From Niastella koreensis GR20-10 (GTDB taxonomy: Bacteria > Bacteroidota > Bacteroidia > Chitinophagales > Chitinophagaceae), in NCBI RefSeq assembly GCF_000246855.1, contig NC_016609.1:248001-312000 (forward strand): DNA of 64,000 nucleotides. The letters are read 5' to 3'. Each line of letters starts with the position of its first letter. The first letter of the stretch is position 1. This document shows, in pieces, positions 1-7,700 of this stretch. Position numbers and translations under genes: made by a program. A model generated the notes under the pieces. That model was not told where the DNA came from. It made no database searches and saw only the letters and a list, made by a program, of their open reading frames with translations.

Positions 1-214
1 TGTGTTCTTCGGTCTGAAACACATCATGGCGCTGCCAGAGTTTAGTAAAGGCTTCAGAAACAATATCTTCAGCCTGCTCTTTATCCTTTACCAATTGCAT
101 GGCGCAGGTAAAAAGGATTTTGTTGTAGCTCTCGAAGATTATCCGAAAGGCGCTACTACTCCCTTGATTGAATGCTGTGAGCCAATTCTCCTTTTCCAAA
201 ATTTTCTTCTTCAT
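1..214 (-). CDS. ECF-type RNA polymerase sigma factor, C-terminal part outside window
   Basis: The minus-strand reading frame starts at an ATG at 214-212 and runs off the left edge of the window, so only about 71 N-terminal residues are visible. They contain a sigma region 2 signature (EQAEDIVSEAFTKLWQRHD), the core-binding and -10-recognition part of ECF sigma factors. The DNA-binding region 4 would lie outside. In this phylum such sigma factors usually sit beside a FecR anti-sigma factor and a SusC receptor, but nothing upstream here shows that. The family call is firm from the motif; its regulon is unknown. The plus-strand frame over the same bases looks like a shadow. Confidence 0.85.
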   Translation of the reverse strand, partial: MKKKILEKENWLTAFNQGSSSAFRIIFESYNKILFTCAMQLVKDKEQAEDIVSEAFTKLWQRHDVFQTEEH

Positions 215-553
215 CTGGTTTCAATTTATAATCGTCTGTATCGGCACCAATATTAGCGACATAGGCTGGCAACCCCGGTTTTACCGAAGGCAATAAATGA
301 TAAGGTTAATGAATATCAATAAATTGCTAATGGTACAGGAATAACTATCCAGTTTCAATTAACGGAGGTTGCTAAAATCAAGGCAGTCGTGGAACCAGAA
401 AAAGCGCATTATTTGCTCCATCCCTAAAGCAACTAACGGCGGGCTGCAAGTTTACAAAAATATATTAAAAATTGACTTAAGTGTTTCCCCTAGTCTCCTG
501 TTTTTCCGGTGAAAAAACGGTATTCTGTCACCCAATGGTAAAATCTGGCAGGC
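215..553. other. Intergenic region upstream of the ECF sigma gene
   Basis: I find no convincing gene in these roughly 340 bases. On the minus strand 462-455 reads TATTTTTG, which fits the Bacteroidota -7 box TAnnTTTG and could start a transcript for the sigma gene with a leader of about 240 bases. No clear -33 element was found, so the promoter is tentative. Confidence 0.35.
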
Positions 554-1363
554 TTAATAAATGGAAAGGTGGCGGCTGATCGATCTTTCGAAGATTGTGC
601 GGGCGCCCTCGGCAATATTCATCCATTCAAAAGCGCCGTACATGGCATCAAAGGGGAGGGGATGCACCCGTTCGTAGATAAATTCGATGTCTTTTTTGGG
701 AAGGGGAATATGATTGGGATAACTATACATGAAGGACATGTGCCGGCGGCTGGGTGCTACGTAAATACTATCGCCGGTTAATAAACAACCTGCCCGGCCA
801 TGGTCGGGTAAATGCAAAATGGTACTGCCGGGAAAATGCCCCGCCACATGAACAATGCTGATATTGTCCCATAATTTTTTAGTGGTGCCATTCCATAATT
901 CAATATAACCACCGGGGTCTTTGATCCATTCCCGGTCACTGGCATGCAGGTAAATAGGGCAGTCAAAAGCCGTGGCCCAATCCTGCATCAGGCTGTAATA
1001 ATGCGGATGCGAAATGGCAATGGCGCTGATGCCACCCAGCGATCTGATAAAAGCAATGGTTTGATCGTCGATAAACGGTAAACAATCCCACAATACATTG
1101 CCCGAAGAAGAGAGAATCAGGTGGGCTTTTTGCGCAATGGCGAAGGATGGTGATATTCTTAGATCGTATATGGTAGATAGTAAGCGCGAAAACCGGATGG
1201 TGCTTTTGGTAGCCAGTTCGTTGTAACTTGTCCACACCTGGCCATTGAAACCCAGGTATTGCCGGTCGTCTGCACAAATTTCACAAATAGTAGGAATAAT
1301 AGAAGTGCCGTACCGAACACCGCAGGTGTTGCAGATGTTCTTTGCCGAAGGCGAAATAATCAT
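554..1363 (-). CDS. MBL-fold metallo-hydrolase with N-terminal cysteine-rich segment
   Basis: The 269-residue protein has a metallo-beta-lactamase fold pattern: a metal-site segment SHPHYY near the middle, then HVAGHFPGSTILH, then LLTGDSIYV, in the usual order. The classical HxHxDH motif is altered to HPHYY, so the second metal site is probably incomplete; this variant recurs in a subfamily of MBL hydrolases. The N-terminus carries CNTCG and CEICADDRQ, two cysteine pairs that may bind zinc. I chose the ATG at 1363 because the longer frame only begins with a TTG. It is divergent from the small ORF at 1534. Substrate unknown; hydrolase activity is inferred from family. Confidence 0.8.
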   Translation of the reverse strand: MIISPSAKNICNTCGVRYGTSIIPTICEICADDRQYLGFNGQVWTSYNELATKSTIRFSRLLSTIYDLRISPSFAIAQKAHLILSSSGNVLWDCLPFIDDQTIAFIRSLGGISAIAISHPHYYSLMQDWATAFDCPIYLHASDREWIKDPGGYIELWNGTTKKLWDNISIVHVAGHFPGSTILHLPDHGRAGCLLTGDSIYVAPSRRHMSFMYSYPNHIPLPKKDIEFIYERVHPLPFDAMYGAFEWMNIAEGARTIFERSISRHLSIY

Positions 1364-1519
1364 AGTAAAAGTTTGCGTAGACTTACTGCAATAGTGTTTC
1401 AGACATTTAACCAACGTGAACCGGATCGCACTGCGATAAATAATATCAGGTTTTCTGGTAATGCAAAGTTAATACCAAAAATTTTGACGTTTTTTACGTA
1501 TATTTACCATTCACCAAAG

Positions 1520-1528
1520 AAAAGGAGG
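1520..1528 (+). promoter_or_regulatory. Strong Shine-Dalgarno sequence before the 15-codon ORF
   Basis: The bases AAAGGAGG lie 5 bases before the ATG at 1534. This is a near-perfect anti-SD complement in a phylum whose genes mostly lack recognisable SD sequences, so it argues that the tiny ORF is translated. Confidence 0.65.
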
Positions 1529-1533
1529 TATTC

Positions 1534-1581
1534 ATGAAATCTACAGATCATTCATGGACACTTTCGGTTAGTATCGCCTAA
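1534..1581 (+). CDS. Tiny 15-residue ORF with strong ribosome binding site
   Basis: The ORF encodes MKSTDHSWTLSVSIA. It is preceded by an exceptionally good SD sequence and followed within 50 bases by a small hairpin (1610-1625) and a Rho-independent terminator (1629-1655). It lies between two divergent genes and upstream of the MOSC gene. It could be a leader peptide of an attenuator, or a stand-alone expressed peptide. I recognise no family, and there is no signal peptide or double-glycine motif. Translation is an inference from SD strength alone; a chance ORF remains possible. Confidence 0.45.
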   Translation: MKSTDHSWTLSVSIA

Positions 1582-1628
1582 CTGGGGTATCGATCCATCA
1601 AAATATCTGCTGACAAGTATGTCAGGGT

Positions 1629-1655
1629 CCCGACGGTCACCGTCGGGATTTTTAT
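1629..1655 (+). terminator. Rho-independent terminator after the 15-codon ORF
   Basis: CCCGACGG (1629-1636) pairs perfectly with CCGTCGGG (1640-1647) around a TCA loop, followed by ATTTTTATTT. A smaller hairpin, CTGAC/GTCAG at 1610-1625, sits just before it. Together they could form an attenuator in front of the MOSC gene at 1702. Confidence 0.75.
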
Positions 1656-1701
1656 TTACCTGCATTTACCATTTAAAATCGGCAACATTTTACCTTAGCG
1701 T

Positions 1702-2529
1702 ATGCTTACTGTAAGTGAATTGTACATCTACCCCATAAAATCATTAGGCGGCATCGCCCTGAACAGCGCCAGGTTAACCGATCGCGGTTTTGAACACGAC
1801 AGAAGATGGATGCTGGTCGACGACAACAACCAGTTTATTACCCAGCGTGAGGTAACTGCCATGGCTTTGTTGAAACCACAGCTAACAGAACAGGGATTGC
1901 TGATAAGGAATAGCCAGGTGGCAGGTGAAGAACTGCTGGTGCCCTTTGAACCCACTGTGCCCGGCACTACCATGGTGGATGTATGGAGCAATCGCTGCCG
2001 TGCTCAACAGGTAAGCGAGGACGCCGATGCCTGGTTCAGCAAACAGCTGGGTATTTCCTGCAAACTGATGTACATGCCCCACACCACCAACCGGTTTGTC
2101 GATGGCCGGTATGCCCATAATAAAGAGATCACCAGTTTTTCTGATGGATTTCCTTTGCTGATGATTGGTCAGGCGTCATTAGACGATCTTAACAACCGGT
2201 TAACCACTCCCTTGCCAATGAACCGGTTCCGCCCAAATGTAGTTTTTACCGGCGGAACAGCTTTCCTCGAAGACACGATGAAACAATTTGAGATCAATGG
2301 CATCACATTCTTTTGTGTGAAACCCTGCGCCCGTTGTGTTATGACTACTATCGATCAACAGTCGGGCGCAAAAGCAAAAGAGCCGCTCACTACGCTCAGT
2401 ACTTATCGTAAGAAAAACAATAAGATCCTTTTTGGCCAGAACGTGCTATTTAAAGGCCGTGGAGAGATCACCGTTGGCAACACCATTACCATTCAGGAAA
2501 AAGGAACTGTAGAACTAATACCTGATTAA
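1702..2529 (+). CDS. MOSC domain protein (YcbX/mARC-like molybdenum cofactor protein)
   Basis: This 275-residue protein has the MOSC N-terminal beta-barrel pattern (SELYIYPIKSLGG, DRRWMLVD) in its first 60 residues and a MOSC domain after residue 120. The latter includes NRFRPNVVF and the cysteine segment KPCARCVMTT, where the conserved Cys would bind the molybdenum cofactor. Such proteins reduce N-hydroxylated compounds or deliver sulfur to Mo enzymes. There is no C-terminal ferredoxin domain as in E. coli YcbX, so an external electron donor would be needed. A -7-like TACCTTAG ends at 1698, only three bases before the ATG, which suggests a nearly leaderless transcript in addition to any read-through from the unit at 1534. 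Confidence 0.88.
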   Translation: MLTVSELYIYPIKSLGGIALNSARLTDRGFEHDRRWMLVDDNNQFITQREVTAMALLKPQLTEQGLLIRNSQVAGEELLVPFEPTVPGTTMVDVWSNRCRAQQVSEDADAWFSKQLGISCKLMYMPHTTNRFVDGRYAHNKEITSFSDGFPLLMIGQASLDDLNNRLTTPLPMNRFRPNVVFTGGTAFLEDTMKQFEINGITFFCVKPCARCVMTTIDQQSGAKAKEPLTTLSTYRKKNNKILFGQNVLFKGRGEITVGNTITIQEKGTVELIPD

Positions 2530-2672
2530 TAAGTCGTGTGTTGTATTCTTGTTTCTACACGTGAGGAAAAATTGCAACATTGTGCCTGCAAAATCGAGAT
2601 GTATAGTTGAGAAAGGGGTGGTCTGCTTTTTATACTATATAAGCCCCTGATAACTTACTAAATGCACATCTC

Positions 2673-2894
2673 ATGAAAAGGAATAATGATCAACTCAGTA
2701 CCTTACCGGCCACTATTGAATCTACAACGCTGAGAATGGTTTACAAGAATGAAGAAGTAATTAACGAAACCCGCACCATCGCTCCCGAAAAAGAAACGAC
2801 TCCCGTCAAAACTTCCAAAAAGTTGTTTGTAACAGAACCGCTCCCCATGTTCAACGACTACAAATTCAAAGCAAAGGATTACGATCCTTTATAA
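2673..2894 (+). CDS. Small hypothetical protein, 73 residues
   Basis: The ORF starts with ATG at 2673 and encodes a hydrophilic protein rich in Thr, Lys and Glu, ending in NDYKFKAKDYDPL. It has no signal peptide, membrane segment or cysteine. I do not recognise the family. The upstream 140 bases are AT-rich and no other frame competes. Its composition looks like a real small cytosolic protein, but there is no homology evidence, so it could be a chance ORF. Confidence 0.5.
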   Translation: MKRNNDQLSTLPATIESTTLRMVYKNEEVINETRTIAPEKETTPVKTSKKLFVTEPLPMFNDYKFKAKDYDPL

Positions 2895-3126
2895 TTTGTC
2901 TGAACTGGGATTTATGAGATGAATGAGATGTTTAAGATAGGAATGAACTATACTACCGTTTCTACCACCTTTCTATGTTCCAAAAAGATTAATGAGACGA
3001 GTGGGATACGGCCACATATCCGCATTGCATTGTAGTCGGATGGTAGTGGTATTGTAGTAATATACTCTGAACATTCCCTGGAAACTCTCTGGATATACTC
3101 AAGGTATGCTCTAGGGGACTAGAGTA

Positions 3127-3170
3127 TCCAGGCAATACCCAGGCAATACTTAGACAATACTTAGACAATA
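3127..3170. repeat. 11-bp tandem repeat, four units
   Basis: Four 11-base units follow one another: TCCAGGCAATA, CCCAGGCAATA, CTTAGACAATA, CTTAGACAATA. The last six bases (ACAATA or GCAATA) are nearly invariant. The unit matches about one helical turn. No spacer structure is present, so this is not a CRISPR. Confidence 0.75.
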
Positions 3171-3240
3171 CCCAGGGCATGTTCCTACCATCCCACTACA
3201 GGTTGGCGCCGGTTTGCTCCCTGCTCTCCTTCGGGACTGC

Positions 3241-3355
3241 GCAAAGACTCAGCTTACCCGTCTTCCCAAATCCTTCGCAAGTTCTTCGCAAATTTGCGAA
3301 GAAACCTAAGCGCTGGCTAAGAGCATTTGCGAAGGAGTTCCGAAGAAGTCTTTGC
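3241..3355. repeat. Nested inverted repeat with a 22-bp perfect palindrome at its core
   Basis: TTCTTCGCAAATTTGCGAAGAA at 3282-3303 breaks no symmetry over 22 bases. Around it, TCCTTCGCAA (3271-3280) pairs with TTGCGAAGGA (3327-3336), TCTTC (3261-3265) with GAAGA (3342-3346), and GCAAAGACT (3241-3249) with AGTCTTTGC (3347-3355). The whole 115-bp block can fold into a bulged cruciform or a structured RNA. Confidence 0.7.
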
Positions 3356-3411
3356 AATGTCTGAACTGGGATTGATGTGATTTGGGTAAATCCTTGTCAA
3401 TTGTCAATTGT

Positions 3412-4485
3412 CTATTGGATCGGGCAGGCGCTTTTGCTATTAATGCGTGGTTTACACGCATTGTTGGCGTCCTGGTTGTAGGTGCTTTGGTCCCACACAA
3501 AACCCAGTTCGGAGCTGCCGGTTGTGTAAGAATACCGGTTCTGCCCAATGGGAGCATCATGGGCAACGCCGGCGCGTACTTTATACCCATCACCGCTATG
3601 GCCGGCCAGGTTTATGGAAAGTGTTACTGTAAAGGCATCGTAATGCTGGAAATTGATACTTCCGCGATACCACACCCCTAAACTAATGTCGTATTCGTTT
3701 TGGGTTATTTCACCGCCTACCTGAAATGAATTTTGTTTTGCCTGGGCATAATAAATCCCGGCCAGACTATATGACCAGGTTTGATCGCTGTTGGTATAGG
3801 TGTACATCGCGTTGCCCGACCAGCGAACGGGCAACTGGCTGCGGAACGAATCGGCCGAATTGGTGAGCGACTCGTCGGGCCGGTTTACGTGATGCGCACT
3901 ACCACCCAGCAATAAACGGTTATTATCATTCCAGTTATAATTGAAGAACAAACCCGCCGCAAAATCGGGATACCATTTGCCGCTGTTCACGGCTTTGTCG
4001 GCCGAGGTTACACTGCCGGGAATTATTCCATCTGCACTCAGCTGATCGGCAAATACCAGTTTGCTGTAGTCGATGCGGCGCTGCACCATTCCAAATTGTA
4101 TTCCACCGCTGGCGAACCAGTGCGGTTCATCCCCATTTTCAGCAGGCGATAAAGTACCGGAACAAATAGTATAAGAGTACGAGCCATAAATACCGGTCTT
4201 TTTTAAATAGCCTTCGGTAGAGTGGGTGCCCAGCAAACCAAATCCACCATGCAACGAGGGCAGGTATTTATCAACTGATACTGCGCTGTAAGAAATTTGC
4301 GACGGAATGCTCCACCATTGGCGGCGATACATTGCGCTGAACCGAAGATCATACTCACCGGCTCCCGTTGCCGCGGGGTTCAAATATACCGGCGACAAAA
4401 ACGGCTGTGAAAAAACCGGGTCCTGCGCCCGGGCGGAGCTTAGGGCTGCGATTGTTGTTAATGTTATAAGTAGATGTTTTATCAT
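3412..4485 (-). CDS. PorP/SprF family type IX secretion-associated outer membrane protein
   Basis: The 357-residue protein has a cleavable signal peptide (MIKHLLITLTTIAALSSARA) followed by the hallmark PorP/SprF start, QDPVFSQPFLSPVYLNPA, and YRRQWWSI. The rest has the alternating pattern of an outer-membrane beta barrel. In this family the protein helps secrete or anchor T9SS type B cargo; SprF does this for the SprB adhesin. The gene lies directly downstream of a giant PKD/type B cargo gene on the same strand, the standard pairing, although a repeat element of about 220 bp separates them. Family call is secure; dependence on the neighbour is inferred. Confidence 0.92.
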   Translation of the reverse strand: MIKHLLITLTTIAALSSARAQDPVFSQPFLSPVYLNPAATGAGEYDLRFSAMYRRQWWSIPSQISYSAVSVDKYLPSLHGGFGLLGTHSTEGYLKKTGIYGSYSYTICSGTLSPAENGDEPHWFASGGIQFGMVQRRIDYSKLVFADQLSADGIIPGSVTSADKAVNSGKWYPDFAAGLFFNYNWNDNNRLLLGGSAHHVNRPDESLTNSADSFRSQLPVRWSGNAMYTYTNSDQTWSYSLAGIYYAQAKQNSFQVGGEITQNEYDISLGVWYRGSINFQHYDAFTVTLSINLAGHSGDGYKVRAGVAHDAPIGQNRYSYTTGSSELGFVWDQSTYNQDANNACKPRINSKSACPIQ

Positions 4486-4507
4486 TATAATAAGATATTG
4501 TTAGTCG

Positions 4508-4724
4508 GGCCTCCCCCCAGCCCCCTCCGGTGGAGGGGGAGTTTGGCAGCCTCCGGATTATACTTAACTTTTTAATTTTTCAATTCTCTTAATCCTCTTA
4601 ATCCTGCTCCTTCCTTAATTCCTTCCTTTATCAACTCCATCAACTTTATCAACCCTGTCAACTTCCTGGTTAACTGGTCAACTGATCAACTTGTTAACTT
4701 GTCAACGTGTCAACTCGTCAACTA
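4508..4724 (-). repeat. Dispersed TAGTTGAC repeat element, copy A
   Basis: Read on the minus strand the element begins TAGTTGACGAGTTGACACG, continues as degenerate GTTGAC/GTTGAT tandem units (4629-4724), and ends in a GC-rich hairpin, CCCCCTCC/GGAGGGGG (4521-4539). Its first three bases are the TAG stop codon of the PKD gene. Related copies lie at 10082-10291, 26881-26950 and 30207-30395. Confidence 0.8.
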
Positions 4725-7700
4725 CTTCACCACCGTAATAAACCCCGCCTTAACCCCTTTATCACTATTAGGATACACCATCCCCTTCCACTCAGTACCG
4801 TTAACGTACCTCGCCTCTATCTGCCAGCCATAGGTATCCTGTTGAATATACTGTCCGTTGTACCGGCCGTCCCAGGGTTCGTTGGGCGAACCATTGGCAT
4901 CGAGCCGGTTGGTTTCAAATATTTTTTGTCCCCAGGAATTGAAAACGCGCAGGCGGTATTGCGATAATCCTTTCCCCATAGGCAGGAACAGCCGTAACGA
5001 ATTATTGCTGCAACCAGGACAGATGGCATTGGGCACATACAAATAACCCGGCATATACAGAATGCGCACCTGCACGGTATCGTATCCATGGCAACCGGTG
5101 CCATAGTCCTGCACATACAACTGTACGTTATATAAACCGGTGTCGCCGTAGGTGTACGTGATCTTTTGTCCCGATTTGGTTTGCCGGGTACGATCGCCCA
5201 GGTTCCACTCATAAATTTTATTCACGCCGGCAGGCATGGTATCCCAGAAAGTAAACGTGTAATCGGGTTGTACCAACACCTTTGAAGGGGAGAAGGCAAT
5301 TTGCGGCCGTGGCAGAGGCTGGATATTAAGGGTGCCGCCTGTAACCGTATCACCGCAGCCAGTTGAGTTTTCAGCCAGCACCCTGATGGCATACGGGGTA
5401 GCGGTTGTTGCAAGATCCGGAGCCTGAAACCGGTAAGCAAACGGAAGATCCATACCCTGCAGGCTGTTGTTGATAAACCATTTCAGGTGTACGGCATCGG
5501 TACCGGCATACTTCACCTTAGCAGTAAACGCAATGGTGGTATCGTGGTTACAGGTATTATTATTTATGGGGTTGAACTGTACCACTGGGGTATTATACAC
5601 ATTGAATGTATAGGTGATACTGTCGGCACATTCGTTGGTGGTGCGCACCAGCAGCTTTACCGAGTAGGTGCCGGCCTTATTATAAAGATGCGCAGCAGAA
5701 GTACCGGTAGCCGTAAAGACATAGGGCGCCTGTGCGCTATCGTAAAACGTCCATTCAACTTTTAATGCCCTGGCGGCGCCGGTAGCGGCGGCCTGTAAAG
5801 TATAAGGTGCGCAGGTGCTGCCGGGTTGAACCGAAAGCTGTGGTGGAATTTTATTGGTAACTGCCAATACGGTGGACGCCGTATCGGTACAAACAAGCCC
5901 GGAACTGTTAACTTTTTTCGCTACCTGTTTAATAGTGTAGCTACCCGGTGCTGCATACGCGTGGGCATCATTCACGGCTGAAGAAGTTTGGCCATCGCCC
6001 CACAGCCATTCAAAGGCAGTTGCATTTGTTGCCTTGTTGGTGGTAAAAACGCTATTGCCTGTACAGATAACGGGGTTGCTGATGTCGAATGCTGCAATGG
6101 GTTTGTTATAGGCAGTCACCTTGCGGTAGATGGTAGTATCGGTACACCCATTCTCCAGCTTGATGGTTATTGTAAATACGCCGCCGTAGGTAAATGTGTG
6201 ACCTACAATATTCTGGGTATTGGGTGTAACAATGGCCGGCGTATTGTCGCCGAAGTTCCAGGTAAGGGTGGAGGCGCCGGTGCTGCTGTTATTAAAGGCA
6301 ACGGTATGCGGGGCGCAACCTTCCAGCTGCGGACCGTTTATTAACACCTGTGCATCTATGTTATTGGGCAATACCAGCAGGCTGATGGTTTGGGTATCGC
6401 GGCCGCACTGGTTTTCAGCAATCAGGCGAACATTGAAGGTATCGATGGCGCCGGTATGGTATACGTGTACAAATGTATTGTTGCGGGTGGTGGTGTCGGT
6501 TGTACCATCATCGAAATTCCAGTAATAGGCAAAGTTGTTGCCAGGCGATTTATTGCTGATGGTTACCGTAAAAGGCGAACAACCTTTGGTGGCGTCTACG
6601 GTAAACCGGGCTTTGGCATCGGGGTGTACCAGTACGCTGTCGCGGTGGTACGAGGTGTCGCAGCCGTTAAAGGCTTTCAGGGTAATATAATAGGTAGTAT
6701 CGCGAAAATCGGGACTGCTGTTGAACGTGATGGCCGCAGGGGATGCCTGGGTGCTGGAAACGCCATTGCCGAAGTTCCAGAAGAATTGAATGTTATTCAG
6801 CTGGCTGCTGGTGTTGGTAAATGTTACATTCAGCGGGCCGCAGCCTGATGCTTTGTCTTTTGTAAAGTTGGCCGTTACGCCGGGCACGGTATGGAAGGTC
6901 ATCTCCATGCTGTCGGCCTTACAACCATGGGCGCTGGTGGTCACCAGTTTTACCAGCACATGCTGGGCCATGCCCGCAACAGGATAGCTGGGGAAGGCGC
7001 CATTGGTATTGGCAGCTACCTGTACGCCATTGGCAAACCAGGTATACCCGGCATTCCCCTGCGGAAAAGGAATGGTTGTTATCACCGAATCAAGATCCAC
7101 CGGGGCGCATTTGGTGGTGCCGGTGGCGGTGAACTGCGCTTTGGCATCGGGGTTTACTACCACCTGCACTTTGGCGGTATCGGAACAACCATTGGCCAGG
7201 GTCCCTGCCAGAAAATAGGTGGTGGTTACTGCAGGCTTAACAAGTACAGTATCGGCTGTGGTATAAGTAAGGGCAGTGGTTGGCCACCAGGTATACGTGG
7301 TAGCACCGCCACCGGCCAGTTGGGTGGCGGTGTTAATACAAATGGTGGCAGCAGCTGTGGTAATGGTAACTACGGGCCGGCGTTTTACCGTGATGTAAAT
7401 CGAATCGTCCGTGGCGCAATTGGCGCCAATAGAAGCGATCAGTTTATAACCATAGGTAGTATCATTGGCAGTGCCGGTATAATCCAGCAATAAAGCGGGG
7501 TTGGCGCTGGTGGTGCTGCTAAGCCCGGTTGCGGGTGACCATTGATAGTTTACGCCATTTACGCCGGGAGCGCCAAGGGTTATGGGCGACCGGCTGCAGA
7601 TAACCGTGTCGTTACCGGCATTGGCCACCGGCTTATCGGTTACCAAAACGGAAGTGTTCACAACAACACTGGTATTGCAACTGCTGTCAATTACTTTCAA

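Larger units (their letters stand above)
2897..3381. repeat. 24-bp imperfect direct repeats bracketing a non-coding repeat-rich region
   Basis: TGTCTGAACTGGGATT occurs at 2897-2912 and again at 3358-3373, and the similarity continues for eight more bases (22 of 24 identical). Between them lie an 11-bp tandem repeat and a nested inverted repeat, and I see no credible gene. The stretch 2895-3411 therefore appears to be a non-coding block of intergenic repeats. Confidence 0.6.

Noticed and set aside
1-256. 84-codon plus-strand frame at the left edge
   Set aside because: It starts with GTG and lies opposite a clear sigma region 2 on the minus strand.
6891-7493. 200-codon plus-strand frame inside the PKD gene
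   Set aside because: Glycine-rich shadow of the minus-strand PKD coding sequence, with no domain pattern of its own.
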